Position numbers and translations under genes: made by a program
Shown: positions 1 through 6,827 of the stretch, one piece after another
Layout: each line of letters begins with the position of its first letter
Position numbering within the stretch: the first letter of the stretch is position 1
From: Bacteroidales bacterium
Lineage (GTDB): Bacteria > Bacteroidota > Bacteroidia > Bacteroidales > ML635J-15
Reading direction: 5' to 3'
Assembly: GCA_028696755.1 (NCBI GenBank)
Contig: JAQVGK010000143.1
Location: forward strand, 1 to 7,963
Length of the DNA stretch: 7,963 nt
The notes under the pieces: generated by a model
The model's input: the letters and a program-made list of their open reading frames with translations, nothing else
What the model was told of the DNA's origin: nothing
Databases searched by the model: none

Positions 1-275
1 ACAAAGCAGTCGATCCAGTCTTTAGGTTTATCTTTTTTAAATCCATCGGCAACTTCGTTAAGTTTTATCATAAAATTCTTTATCTGTACAGCCCTGTTGC
101 CTTCGCTATATCCTGTCATGCTGAACACAATCTCTTTTTTATAGAACTCACGTATTAGAAAAGTTTTCCCAATTCTTCTTCTTCCATAAATTGCGATAAG
201 TTCAGATTTTGTACTATTAAGAGCATTCGTCAGAATCTCTTTCTCATGCTGCCGTCCGATAATATTTCGTGCCAT
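1..275 (-). CDS. AAA+ ATPase, archaeal-type ATPase family, N-terminal part (runs off left edge)
   Basis: The reading frame starts at an ATG at 275-273 and stays open to the left edge, giving 91 complete codons beginning MARNIIGRQHEKEIL. Residues 31-38 (GRRRIGKT) are a Walker A P-loop with the arginine run typical of the family, followed by FLIREF. The N-terminal 'IIGR..E...L' and the later 'TGYSEG...QIKNF' also match this group of Bacteroidota ATP-binding proteins (COG1672-like). Members usually continue with Walker B and sensor motifs and often a C-terminal nuclease-like domain; those lie outside the window. Their biological role is not settled, and many genomes carry numerous paralogues. 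No Shine-Dalgarno is visible. The start lies 18 bp from the GTTCCAAA dyad element at 294-336, which probably holds its promoter. The family call is from motif recognition; the substrate is unknown. Confidence 0.85.
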   Translation of the reverse strand, partial: MARNIIGRQHEKEILTNALNSTKSELIAIYGRRRIGKTFLIREFYKKEIVFSMTGYSEGNRAVQIKNFMIKLNEVADGFKKDKPKDWIDCF

Positions 276-293
276 GGAAACTTAATTTAAACT

Positions 294-336
294 GTTCCAA
301 AAATACAAAAAAATATCAAATTTGGAACACTTATAA
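294..336 (-). repeat. GTTCCAAA/TTTGGAAC dyad element, copy A, upstream of the ATPase
   Basis: Perfect 8-bp inverted arms lie at 294-301 and 321-328, separated by a 19-bp A/T-rich spacer and followed by ACTTATAA. The same 43-bp layout recurs at 592-634 with 36 of 43 bases identical and identical arm spacing. Copy A ends only 18 bp upstream of the ATPase start codon, so it is placed as a promoter/operator for that gene. The conserved arms and more variable spacer suggest protein binding or a hairpin; which one cannot be told from sequence. Confidence 0.75.
298..305 (-). promoter_or_regulatory. Possible -7 box (TATTTTTG) for the ATPase gene
   Basis: On the minus strand this reads TATTTTTG, which fits the Bacteroidota TAnnTTTG -7 consensus. 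It would place a transcription start near 291 and a leader of about 16 nt. It overlaps the left arm of dyad A. A TTTG lies upstream but only 11 bp away, short of the usual spacing of about 19-21 bp, so the -33 element is not convincing. Confidence 0.3.
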
Positions 337-343
337 GTTAAAA

Positions 344-582
344 AAGTGCCTAGAGTTCGGAGTGCCTAAAATGCCTAGAGTTATTTGGCTGCTGGTACAA
401 TCTATCTACTTCCATAAAAATACAGGTTAATTATTTAAAATCAATTCCGAATAAGTACTTTAGACACTCTAGGCACTCTAGGCACTTTAGCGCACTTTAG
501 GCACTTTAGCGCACTTTAGGCACTTTAGCGCACTCTAGGCACTTTAGCGCACTTTAGGCACTTTAGCGCACTCTAGGCACTT
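344..582. repeat. 239-bp segment with 13-bp terminal inverted repeats, enclosing opposed CACTYTAG repeats
   Basis: The left end, AAGTGCCTAGAGT at 344-356, is the exact reverse complement of the right end, ACTCTAGGCACTT at 570-582. Further GTGCCTA-type units continue the left arm to 381, and the right arm is the tandem array at 457-582. The middle, about 382-456, is unique A/T-rich sequence. Gaps of 7 and 9 bp separate the segment from the flanking dyad elements A and B. There is no coding capacity. It resembles a MITE-like or hairpin-forming insertion, but the flanking copies are too long and too diverged for a fresh target-site duplication. Confidence 0.7.
457..582. repeat. CACTYTAG tandem array with a 9/10-bp alternating unit
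   Basis: Thirteen CTYTAG cores follow one another, ending in a partial unit. In the centre, 9-bp units (CACTTTAGG) alternate with 10-bp units (CACTTTAGCG), giving a 19-bp higher-order period. The main variation is C for T at one core position (CTCTAG against CTTTAG). No long open frame is supported. The regular phase suggests growth by slippage or unequal exchange in blocks of 19 bp. Confidence 0.9.
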
Positions 583-591
583 CTTAAAACC

Positions 592-634
592 GTTCCAAAA
601 ATGCTAAAAAATTGATGATTTGGAACACTTATAA
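592..634 (-). repeat. GTTCCAAA/TTTGGAAC dyad element, copy B (orphan)
   Basis: The arms at 592-599 and 619-626 are identical to those of copy A, with the same 19-bp spacer length and the same trailing ACTTATAA. Differences fall almost entirely in the spacer, and the -7-like TATTTTTG of copy A reads CATTTTTG here. No convincing gene starts just downstream on the minus strand. It therefore looks like a duplicated or displaced copy of the ATPase upstream element. Confidence 0.75.
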
Positions 635-716
635 TTGATAGAATGCTAATGTAAATTATTGCGAAGAGCTTGATGTAAGCGAGAATTGTAAGTATTTGCT
701 TGTTGAAAATTAACTC

Positions 717-737
717 AGAAGTTAGAAACCAGAAGTC
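717..737 (+). repeat. Short heptamer tract, AGAAGTT-type, three units
   Basis: Three 7-bp units in phase, AGAAGTT, AGAAACC and AGAAGTC, are followed by a partial AGG. They belong to the same family as the minus-strand units of the tract at 868-916 and lie in opposite orientation to it. Sixteen of 21 bases are complementary to 874-894, so a stem with a loop of about 136 nt is possible. Confidence 0.6.
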
Positions 738-867
738 AGGTAATGTATTGTCTGTACGAATGAAAGTACTCTGCAGCAATTCAGGATGAATGCCTATGAT
801 AAACAGATGCCGTTTGAGTTCTGACGTATCTACTTAAATCTGGTGCAAAACCAAATCCCTGCACAAC

Positions 868-916
868 CCTTCCGACTTCTGTTTTCTGTTTTCCGCCTTC
901 TGTTTTCTGCCTTCTG
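868..916 (-). repeat. Seven-unit heptamer array directly after the response-regulator stop
   Basis: Read on the minus strand, seven consecutive 7-bp units are all purine-rich variants of (A/G)GAA(A/G)NC, such as CAGAAGG and CAGAAAA in one phase. The array begins 3 bp past the stop codon at 920-922, so it forms the first part of the 3' untranslated region of the operon mRNA. The T-rich plus strand is what creates the open frame seen there. No T-run follows it, so it is not a standard terminator by itself. Confidence 0.8.
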
Positions 917-919
917 TTA

Positions 920-1669
920 TTACCTATTTATCCAGCTCTTAAACTCATTCAATCTTAAAATGCTCACGATTGCATCAGTAGGAACAACGACTTTGAGTTC
1001 AATTTTTATACTACGGTTCGACATAAAAAACATATTGCTAATTGCTTTGTACGCAACTATCATTTGTCGGTTTATGCGAAAAAAATCTTTTGGCGAAATC
1101 TCGTTTTCGATCTGGTCGAGTGTCATGTTTAGATCGTATCTTTGGCCACCGAGAGTTGTCATAAATACTGATTTGCCTGCGACGTAAAATGCTGCAATAT
1201 CACAAACATCAATAGATTTAAGTTTGTCGCCAAAATTTACCGAAAAACGTTGACGATATTCCACCTCTCTTTTGCTTAGTATTTCGATAAGTCGCTGATA
1301 ATCAACTGATTGGGTTTGGTTTAGCGTTTTAAATTTTGTGAGTGCCCGCTGCATGTCGGCAACTTTGATCGGTTTTATTAGATAATCGATACTGTTTAGT
1401 TCAAAGGCTTTTATTGCAAACTGATCATAGGCAGTTGTGAGAATTACAGGGGTAGTTACTGAAATTTGCTCAAATATTTTAAAACTTAGTCCGTCGGAGA
1501 GATGAATGTCGAGTAGAATCAACTCGGCTGAGTTGTTCTTAAGCCAGTTTACCGATTCGCGCACAGAATGGCAAACCCCCACAATACTAGCTTCTGGTTC
1601 TGTTTCTTGCAGAATTGTTTTTAAATTCTGTACAGCCAAGGCTTCATCTTCGATAATCAGAACTTTCAT
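920..1669 (-). CDS. LytTR-family response regulator
   Basis: This 249-residue cytoplasmic protein has an N-terminal receiver domain and a C-terminal LytTR DNA-binding domain. The receiver (about 1-120) shows the acidic pair D8/E9, phospho-acceptor D54 in LILLDIHLSDG, T79 in LTTAYD, and K99-P100 in YLIKPI, so all the usual phosphorylation residues are present. The LytTR part (about 140-249) carries 'FFRINRQMIVAYKAI' and ends 'LNEFKSWINR'. The length is normal for LytR/AlgR-type regulators. It follows the sensor kinase with only 3 bp between the kinase stop and this start, and is almost certainly its partner. A GGAGG lies at the right distance upstream. The target is not shown by the sequence; the operon's own promoter near 6665 is the obvious candidate. 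Confidence 0.96.
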   Translation of the reverse strand: MKVLIIEDEALAVQNLKTILQETEPEASIVGVCHSVRESVNWLKNNSAELILLDIHLSDGLSFKIFEQISVTTPVILTTAYDQFAIKAFELNSIDYLIKPIKVADMQRALTKFKTLNQTQSVDYQRLIEILSKREVEYRQRFSVNFGDKLKSIDVCDIAAFYVAGKSVFMTTLGGQRYDLNMTLDQIENEISPKDFFRINRQMIVAYKAISNMFFMSNRSIKIELKVVVPTDAIVSILRLNEFKSWINR

Positions 1670-1672
1670 TTT

Positions 1673-3460
1673 TTATTCCTCCATTTTAAGTAAAGGTATT
1701 GTGGCTTTGAAAATGCCGTTTTCTTCACCAAACTCTGCTTTGCGATCGGTAATAAGTGCATATCTAGATGCTAGATTTTGCAAACCGATACGTTTCGATG
1801 CTGGCTCAAAGTTTAGCTTACAAATTTTATTCGACACAATCAGAAAATCATTTTCGGTGTAAATTTCGATTTGAAGCGGATTCTCGCTCGAAATCTCGTT
1901 GTGTTTTATTGCATTTTCGACCAAAATCTGAACCGAGAGTGGAACTACCCAAGTGTTTTCAATTTTTTCAAATCCATTGTAATTAATCCTAAGGTTATCT
2001 CCATATCTAAGCGTTTGAAGATAGACGTACGAATTAACAAAGGCTATTTCTTTTTCGGTTTCGACAATAGTTTTGTCGTTTGCATCGAGCACATATCTGT
2101 AGATATCAGAAAATTCTTCGATGAATTTTAATGCTTTCTTGTCATCATGCCTTATCAATGATGATAACGAGTTTAAACTATTAAAAAGAAAATGTGGATT
2201 AACTTGATTCTTTAGAGTTTCGTACTGCGCTATAACATTTTCGTTTTCGAGCCTTAACAATTTATTTTTAGTGTTATTAATCTCTATTTGATAATCGAGA
2301 TTTTGTTGACGACTGCGAAATAGAGCTCTTTCGATATACCATGCAAACGAAAATGCAACCAGCAGCATACCGTAGGACGATAAATCCTCTGCAATGAAGA
2401 AAACTCCGAATACAGCAAACATGTCGAGAATTACCAGAATCATCAGAATGCACAAAGCGATAACAGTAATTTTAAAATCGGGATTGCGGTATATTTTCGA
2501 TTTTATCATTACATAACAGAAAAGTACTATATCAGTTGCAACCAACACCCAAAACATCACATTGTATAAATCGAAATGCAGCATCGATAGATGTAAGGTA
2601 GTGTAAATCAAATGCAGCGCGATCATTATCCGAATAAAAAGATTTTTGGTAAAGCCTGTAATCATGGAAATAATTCCGATAATTCCGACTGGCACAAGAT
2701 TCTCGACAATTACATTGGTCGAAATAAGTGTTCGTGGGGCAATATTTATTACCATCCATAAATAATCGAGGATAAAAACATAGCCTTGCGAGCAAGCAAA
2801 TACGAAGAACCAGAACAATAAAAAATCTTTTTTTCGAAAACGAATAATAAATGCTGCTAAAGCAAAGATTCCGGCAAAGAGTAAAAATATTCCGATAATA
2901 AAACTGATTAAAGAGGCATTTTGTAAACTTCGGTTTTGCTTGGCGGAAAAACTAGCCAATTCGTGTGTTTCGCCGATAAATGCAGTATTAAATCCAGATA
3001 TGTCGAGATAACTTTTAAAATGTATGCGCAATACAAACACACTTCCTTTTAATGGCTGCTTGAGTGGAATAATATGCGAATCGAAATAGCGCCCAGGATT
3101 TTCGGGATTAAAACGATTTCCTGCTGCATAAATTAAAATAGAATCGCGATATAGCTCAAATCCAGATGAATAGCCAGTAAGTAACAATGCTGGGTTTTCG
3201 TATTCGTTTCCCAGATAAACCGATTTAATTAAAACTTCGTTGCATCGTTTTAGATCACCAAGGCTGAGAATTTCTGATTTTTGCCAGCCCGACGTATCAT
3301 TGATATAATCTGTTATGTGCTTTTGTTGTTCTTCGTCGAGTTTTAAAACCTTTGCCAGTGTGTTATTATTAAAAAGAGAATCGTATTGCTGTGCAATTAT
3401 TACATTTACTGTTGAAATTACAGCAATCAAAATAAGACTGATATTTTTAACGATACTCAT
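1673..3460 (-). CDS. 7TM sensor histidine kinase, LytS/YehU type, with extracytoplasmic sensor domain
   Basis: The 595-residue protein begins with a signal peptide (about 1-23). A beta-rich extracytoplasmic region (about 24-180) resembles the 7TMR-DISMED2 fold. Seven hydrophobic segments follow at about 184-206, 213-232, 247-269, 273-294, 299-319, 329-355 and 361-380, then a likely coiled coil (383-418). The His_kinase domain has QVNPHFLFNSLNSL with phospho-acceptor H423, and the ATPase domain has the N-box LVENAIKHN (513-521) and G-box RIGLQN around G559. The usual DxG motif is not evident, as in many LytS-type kinases. It lies 36 bp after the DUF4249 gene and 3 bp before the regulator gene, so it is probably co-transcribed with both. 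The ligand is unknown; DISM ectodomains are suspected to bind small molecules such as carbohydrates. Confidence 0.95.
   Translation of the reverse strand: MSIVKNISLILIAVISTVNVIIAQQYDSLFNNNTLAKVLKLDEEQQKHITDYINDTSGWQKSEILSLGDLKRCNEVLIKSVYLGNEYENPALLLTGYSSGFELYRDSILIYAAGNRFNPENPGRYFDSHIIPLKQPLKGSVFVLRIHFKSYLDISGFNTAFIGETHELASFSAKQNRSLQNASLISFIIGIFLLFAGIFALAAFIIRFRKKDFLLFWFFVFACSQGYVFILDYLWMVINIAPRTLISTNVIVENLVPVGIIGIISMITGFTKNLFIRIMIALHLIYTTLHLSMLHFDLYNVMFWVLVATDIVLFCYVMIKSKIYRNPDFKITVIALCILMILVILDMFAVFGVFFIAEDLSSYGMLLVAFSFAWYIERALFRSRQQNLDYQIEINNTKNKLLRLENENVIAQYETLKNQVNPHFLFNSLNSLSSLIRHDDKKALKFIEEFSDIYRYVLDANDKTIVETEKEIAFVNSYVYLQTLRYGDNLRINYNGFEKIENTWVVPLSVQILVENAIKHNEISSENPLQIEIYTENDFLIVSNKICKLNFEPASKRIGLQNLASRYALITDRKAEFGEENGIFKATIPLLKMEE
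1678..1682 (-). promoter_or_regulatory. Shine-Dalgarno-like GGAGG before the response-regulator start
   Basis: The minus strand reads GGAGG followed by eight bases and the ATG at 1669. It lies inside the last codons of the kinase gene. A strong Shine-Dalgarno is uncommon in Bacteroidota, and the other starts in this window have none. It may serve translational coupling of regulator to kinase, or be a chance result of the codons for Met-Glu-Glu. Confidence 0.5.
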
Positions 3461-3496
3461 TATTTAACGATTCTGAAATACAAAGTTAGAAATTTA

Positions 3497-4294
3497 TTAA
3501 AACCTAATGCACTTTGAATGTTTTACTGATGATGCCTGAAAAAATCCCAATGCGCCGTTGCTAATATTTCCTTTGAAATTAGCAGGAGTAGTGCTAAAAA
3601 ACGGATCGGGTTCGTAACCTGTGTTGTTGACAATGCTTGTGAAATAGTCGAAAAATTCTTTCGACACAGAGCTAAACGTAAGTTCAATAGTGTCGGTTTC
3701 GTTTCCTTCGAGCATGGCAACCAGTTCGAAGTTAAAGTAGATTCCATTTATTAGCTCGTCACTAAAATAGCCCCAGTTTCGCATCGAATCGTTAATCTGG
3801 CCATTTACAGTGGTTTTCATAATGTAATACTGGTCTTTTTCGGCAGGTTCCTGACCACACATTAGCACATAGTTTATACTGTCTTCGAAAACTACATAAG
3901 TCTCATCAATATCAAAGCATGCTCCGAGTATTGATGAGGCGGTGTATTCTTCTTCTTTGTAACTGATATTCAGAGTATATTTTTTGTCGATTTCTCCGAA
4001 AAATGGAAGGGTGTTTTTGTAAAGTCCATCGCTGATTTCGGTAAAATTCCATGTGTTTGTGCCATCACTCACGGTAACAATTGCACCGTTGGCTGGAAGA
4101 GGAGGTTGAGGATCTATATAATTGGAGCTACGCATTAGTTTAATTGTGTGAACCGAATCAACGTCAGTAATATAAGCCTCAACAACCAAACGCTCTAATC
4201 CATCGGTCATCTGATTATAGTCGAATTCTTCGCGGCACGAAAATAATGTGAATATGCTCGCAAAAATTATTAGTATCAATATCTTGTTTTTCAT
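3497..4294 (-). CDS. DUF4249-family outer-membrane lipoprotein
   Basis: The 265-residue protein has a lipoprotein signal peptide with lipobox LFSC, making C20 the acylated residue. The following REEFD is rich in acidic residues, resembling the export signals that send Bacteroidota lipoproteins to the cell surface. The body starts 'ERLVVEAYITD', has a beta-rich region 'VTVSDGTNTWNFTE...G.Y', and ends with the family-like 'GNISNGALGFFQASSV'. This fits DUF4249, a family of unknown function often encoded beside TonB-dependent receptors. The start is 10 bp after the receptor stop codon, with two consecutive TAA codons between, so coupling of the two products is likely. It probably sits on the receptor as an accessory ligand-binding or lid protein, by analogy with SusD-type partners; it shares no visible sequence with SusD. 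Confidence 0.85.
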   Translation of the reverse strand: MKNKILILIIFASIFTLFSCREEFDYNQMTDGLERLVVEAYITDVDSVHTIKLMRSSNYIDPQPPLPANGAIVTVSDGTNTWNFTEISDGLYKNTLPFFGEIDKKYTLNISYKEEEYTASSILGACFDIDETYVVFEDSINYVLMCGQEPAEKDQYYIMKTTVNGQINDSMRNWGYFSDELINGIYFNFELVAMLEGNETDTIELTFSSVSKEFFDYFTSIVNNTGYEPDPFFSTTPANFKGNISNGALGFFQASSVKHSKCIRF

Positions 4295-4304
4295 AGCGCT
4301 ATTA

Positions 4305-6644
4305 TTAAAAGTTAAAGTTGTAAGTGATTGATGGAACTATTGGCAAAAGGCTCATCTTGTAGGATTTTATTACCTGTGGATTATCTTTTTGAGTTTCGAA
4401 ATAATAAGAATATGGATTTTTGCGGTTATAGACATTGTACACCGATAGATTCCACTCGGAGTTAAATCGTCTCTCTTTTCTGTTTTTGTTTTTAAGTGTA
4501 ATGCTAACATCCATGCGGTGATATGCTGGCAGACGTGCTTCGTTACGGTCGCTGTAAACTGGAATCAACGTGTTTCCAAAATAATATCTGCCAATTGGTA
4601 AAGTAGCCGGAACTCCCGAAATATAAACCCAGTTTGCCGAAATGCTAAGGCGTGGAGTAATTTCATAACTTGCCACAACCGACAGATTATGTGTGCGATC
4701 GAAATTCGAAAGGTAAGTATTGTTGTTATTAATTCCGATAATTGTTCTTTCCGAACGCGATAAAGTATAGCTTACCCAACCTGTGAGTTTTCCGGTATTT
4801 CGGCGAACGAGGAATTCTGCACCATAGGCTTGAGCATCTCCAAAGCGAAGCTCGGCTTCCATTCTGTCGTTTAGTAGCAGATTTGCATAATCTTTAAAGT
4901 CAACTTGATCGAACATTCGCTTGTAAAACAACTCAACCGATGTTTCTAGTCCTGGCTTTTCGAAATTGCGGAAATATCCAGCATTAACCTGATGTCCGCT
5001 TTGTGGTTTTACATTTGGCGAAGCTGGAAACCAAATATCAAGAGGATTTCCACCAGATGAGTTTGAAGCAAGTTGAACGTACTGCATTGTGCGATTATAG
5101 GCTGCTTTTACTGATGATTTTTCGTTTATAACCCAAGTAAGACCAAATCGAGGTTCAAAACCTGTATATGTGTTGTAAATTTCGCCTTTTCCATAATGCA
5201 CGGTGTCAACAAATCGGTATGCTGTGTCGTAGCGATTTACTGTTGCCTCGCCAATATTACTAAATCCAGAAAATCGAAGTCCATAATTTAATGTCAGATT
5301 TCCAGCAATTCTATGATCATTGCTAAAGTATCCAGCATATTCTAGCGCCTGCGATTCGTTTAGCTTGAAAAGAAATGTTGTGTCTTCCATCTTAACATTA
5401 AAAACTCCGGGATTAAACTCATGAAATGTTCCTGTTACTCCAAAGCGCAATGTGTTTTTCGAATTTGGATAGCTGGTGAAATCATATCTTAATCCATAAT
5501 CGCGCAAGTTTGATTTCCATGTGAATTTTGGGGTGCCTTCATCATTGCCCAGAAAATATTTATAGTCGGAATACAAAAGTGTGAGGTTCGAGAATAGTTT
5601 TGGATTGTAAATATGATTCCATCTGAAAGTCTCGGTGTTGTTTCCCCAGTTTATATCCTGTCCAGTAAATCGAAACACATCTTTTCCCATGTATGACGAA
5701 ATAAATATGCGGTCTTTGGCAGAAATATCCCAGTTGATTTTTGCATTTAGATCGTAAAAATACAAAGTGGTTTGACTAAGTAAACTGTCTTTTTTCTCGA
5801 AAAGCGGGAAAAACAAATCGGCATAAGTGCGACGTCCCGAAACAATAAACGATGCTTTATCTTTAACGATAGGACCTTCAATGGTGAGTCGGCTCGAAAT
5901 TAGTCCAATGCCACCATTTGCATCAAAATTCTTTTTATTTCCGTCCTTCATCCTTACATCTAGAAGTGATGATAATCTTCCACCATTTGCAGCAGGAATA
6001 TCGCCTTTATAAAGTTTAACATCCTTAATCGCATCCGAATTAAAAACTGAGAAAAACCCGAGCAAATGTGATGGATTATAAACTGTAGCTTCGTCGAGCA
6101 GAATCAGATTTTGATCGGCCGATCCGCCACGCACAATAAACGAAGACGAACCTTCACTGGCAATGCTAACTCCAGGCATTAGCTGCACTGCTTTAACAAG
6201 ATCGGATTCGCCCATAAAAGTCGGAATCTGACTGATTGCTTTGTTGTCGAGGCGGAACAGACTCATTTCGTTATTAGTAATGTTGTCGTTACTTTTTTTA
6301 TCGCTAATCACAACTTCGGAAATAACATTTGCCGTTGCAGAAAGCTCTATATCGAGGGTTTTGTCCGCGTCGAGATTAACATCCATTATTATTTCGGTAT
6401 AGCCAATATACGAAAATGAAATTTTGTATTGACCCTCGGGCAAGGTGAGCGAGTAAAAACCATAAATATTTGTGGTAGCGCCTGTCTTTGTTTCGGCTTG
6501 ATAAATGTTTGCACCGATTAGTGTTTCACCGTTTTCTTTATCTTTAACATAACCACTAATTGTATGCTTTTTTTGTGCAAATACTTGTCCTAGAGCGAAA
6601 ATCGTAAACATCAGGATAAGTAGAATCTTAGTTTTTAGTTTCAT
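4305..6644 (-). CDS. TonB-dependent outer-membrane receptor with carboxypeptidase-like N-terminal domain
   Basis: This 779-residue outer-membrane protein has a signal peptide cut near A23 (VFA|QK). A carboxypeptidase D regulatory-like beta domain spans about 27-103 (ISGYVKDKENGETLIGANI...GFYSLTLPEGQYKISFSYIGY). A plug domain spans about 137-235 with FIVRGGSADQNLILLDEATVYNP and the 'NGGRLSSLLDVRMKDG' closing segment. The rest is a beta-barrel rich in aromatic strand ends, ending ITYNFNF with the terminal Phe typical of BAM substrates. No STN domain precedes the carboxypeptidase-like domain, so FecI/FecR-type signalling is not suggested. It would import a ligand using TonB-ExbBD energy. The ligand cannot be read from sequence. 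The length matches non-SusC members of the family, and it is the first gene of the four-gene unit. Confidence 0.95.
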   Translation of the reverse strand: MKLKTKILLILMFTIFALGQVFAQKKHTISGYVKDKENGETLIGANIYQAETKTGATTNIYGFYSLTLPEGQYKISFSYIGYTEIIMDVNLDADKTLDIELSATANVISEVVISDKKSNDNITNNEMSLFRLDNKAISQIPTFMGESDLVKAVQLMPGVSIASEGSSSFIVRGGSADQNLILLDEATVYNPSHLLGFFSVFNSDAIKDVKLYKGDIPAANGGRLSSLLDVRMKDGNKKNFDANGGIGLISSRLTIEGPIVKDKASFIVSGRRTYADLFFPLFEKKDSLLSQTTLYFYDLNAKINWDISAKDRIFISSYMGKDVFRFTGQDINWGNNTETFRWNHIYNPKLFSNLTLLYSDYKYFLGNDEGTPKFTWKSNLRDYGLRYDFTSYPNSKNTLRFGVTGTFHEFNPGVFNVKMEDTTFLFKLNESQALEYAGYFSNDHRIAGNLTLNYGLRFSGFSNIGEATVNRYDTAYRFVDTVHYGKGEIYNTYTGFEPRFGLTWVINEKSSVKAAYNRTMQYVQLASNSSGGNPLDIWFPASPNVKPQSGHQVNAGYFRNFEKPGLETSVELFYKRMFDQVDFKDYANLLLNDRMEAELRFGDAQAYGAEFLVRRNTGKLTGWVSYTLSRSERTIIGINNNNTYLSNFDRTHNLSVVASYEITPRLSISANWVYISGVPATLPIGRYYFGNTLIPVYSDRNEARLPAYHRMDVSITLKNKNRKERRFNSEWNLSVYNVYNRKNPYSYYFETQKDNPQVIKSYKMSLLPIVPSITYNFNF

Positions 6645-6664
6645 ATTTCATCATTTATTCGCTG

Positions 6665-6672
6665 CAAATTTA
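6665..6672 (-). promoter_or_regulatory. Likely -7 box (TAAATTTG) of the receptor operon
   Basis: The minus strand reads TAAATTTG, an exact fit to the Bacteroidota TAnnTTTG element, placing a transcription start near 6658 and a leader of about 14 nt before the ATG at 6644. The position about 20 bp upstream is T-rich rather than a clear TTTG, so only the -7 half is supported. Confidence 0.45.
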
Positions 6673-6827
6673 TTTGTGAAAGTATCAATATTAAAAATAT
6701 AATGCGCTAAATCGGTATTATTTTGTTCTGAGTTTTAAAAATGTGGGAGTGAGTATGAATTGAATTAAAATTTAAAATAAAGATTAAATATTCTATGAAA
6801 TTAAGAAGTTTTGTCAACTTGTTTGCT

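Larger units (their letters stand above)
276..919. other. 644-bp gene-free region built of repeats
   Basis: This stretch separates the end of the response-regulator gene from the ATPase start. It holds, from left to right, dyad element A (294-336), a segment with inverted ends and a CACTYTAG array (344-582), dyad element B (592-634), a short heptamer tract (717-737) and a longer opposed heptamer tract (868-916). The pieces at 641-716 and 738-867 show nothing recognisable beyond a weak GTGCA/TGCAC hairpin at 843-864 with no T-run. The short open frames here are built largely of repeat translation and look non-coding. Confidence 0.8.

Noticed and set aside
294..634. The two 43-bp dyad elements as a target-site duplication
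   Set aside because: They are far longer than usual duplications, differ at 7 of 43 positions, and each has internal dyad structure of its own.
573..779. 68-residue minus-strand open frame upstream of dyad B
   Set aside because: It runs through the heptamer tract and dyad element B, its composition looks like translated intergenic A/T-rich sequence, and no ribosome site, family or signal supports it.
843..864. Terminator hairpin GTGCA/TGCAC after the response-regulator gene
   Set aside because: The stem has five pairs with a 12-nt loop, and no T-run follows on the minus strand.
843..1187. 114-residue plus-strand open frame
   Set aside because: Its first part is translated heptamer repeat (FRLLFSVFRLLFSAF) and the rest lies antisense to the clear response-regulator gene.
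1506..2131. Three plus-strand open frames antisense to the regulator and kinase
   Set aside because: They overlap strongly supported genes on the other strand and show no protein-like features.
2532..2795. 87-residue minus-strand frame inside the kinase gene
   Set aside because: It is an out-of-frame reading of the region coding membrane segments 3-5; the in-frame kinase is intact.
3497..6644. SusC/SusD polysaccharide-utilisation pair
   Set aside because: The receptor is shorter than SusC proteins, the partner lipoprotein is DUF4249-like rather than SusD-like, and no glycoside hydrolase is nearby.
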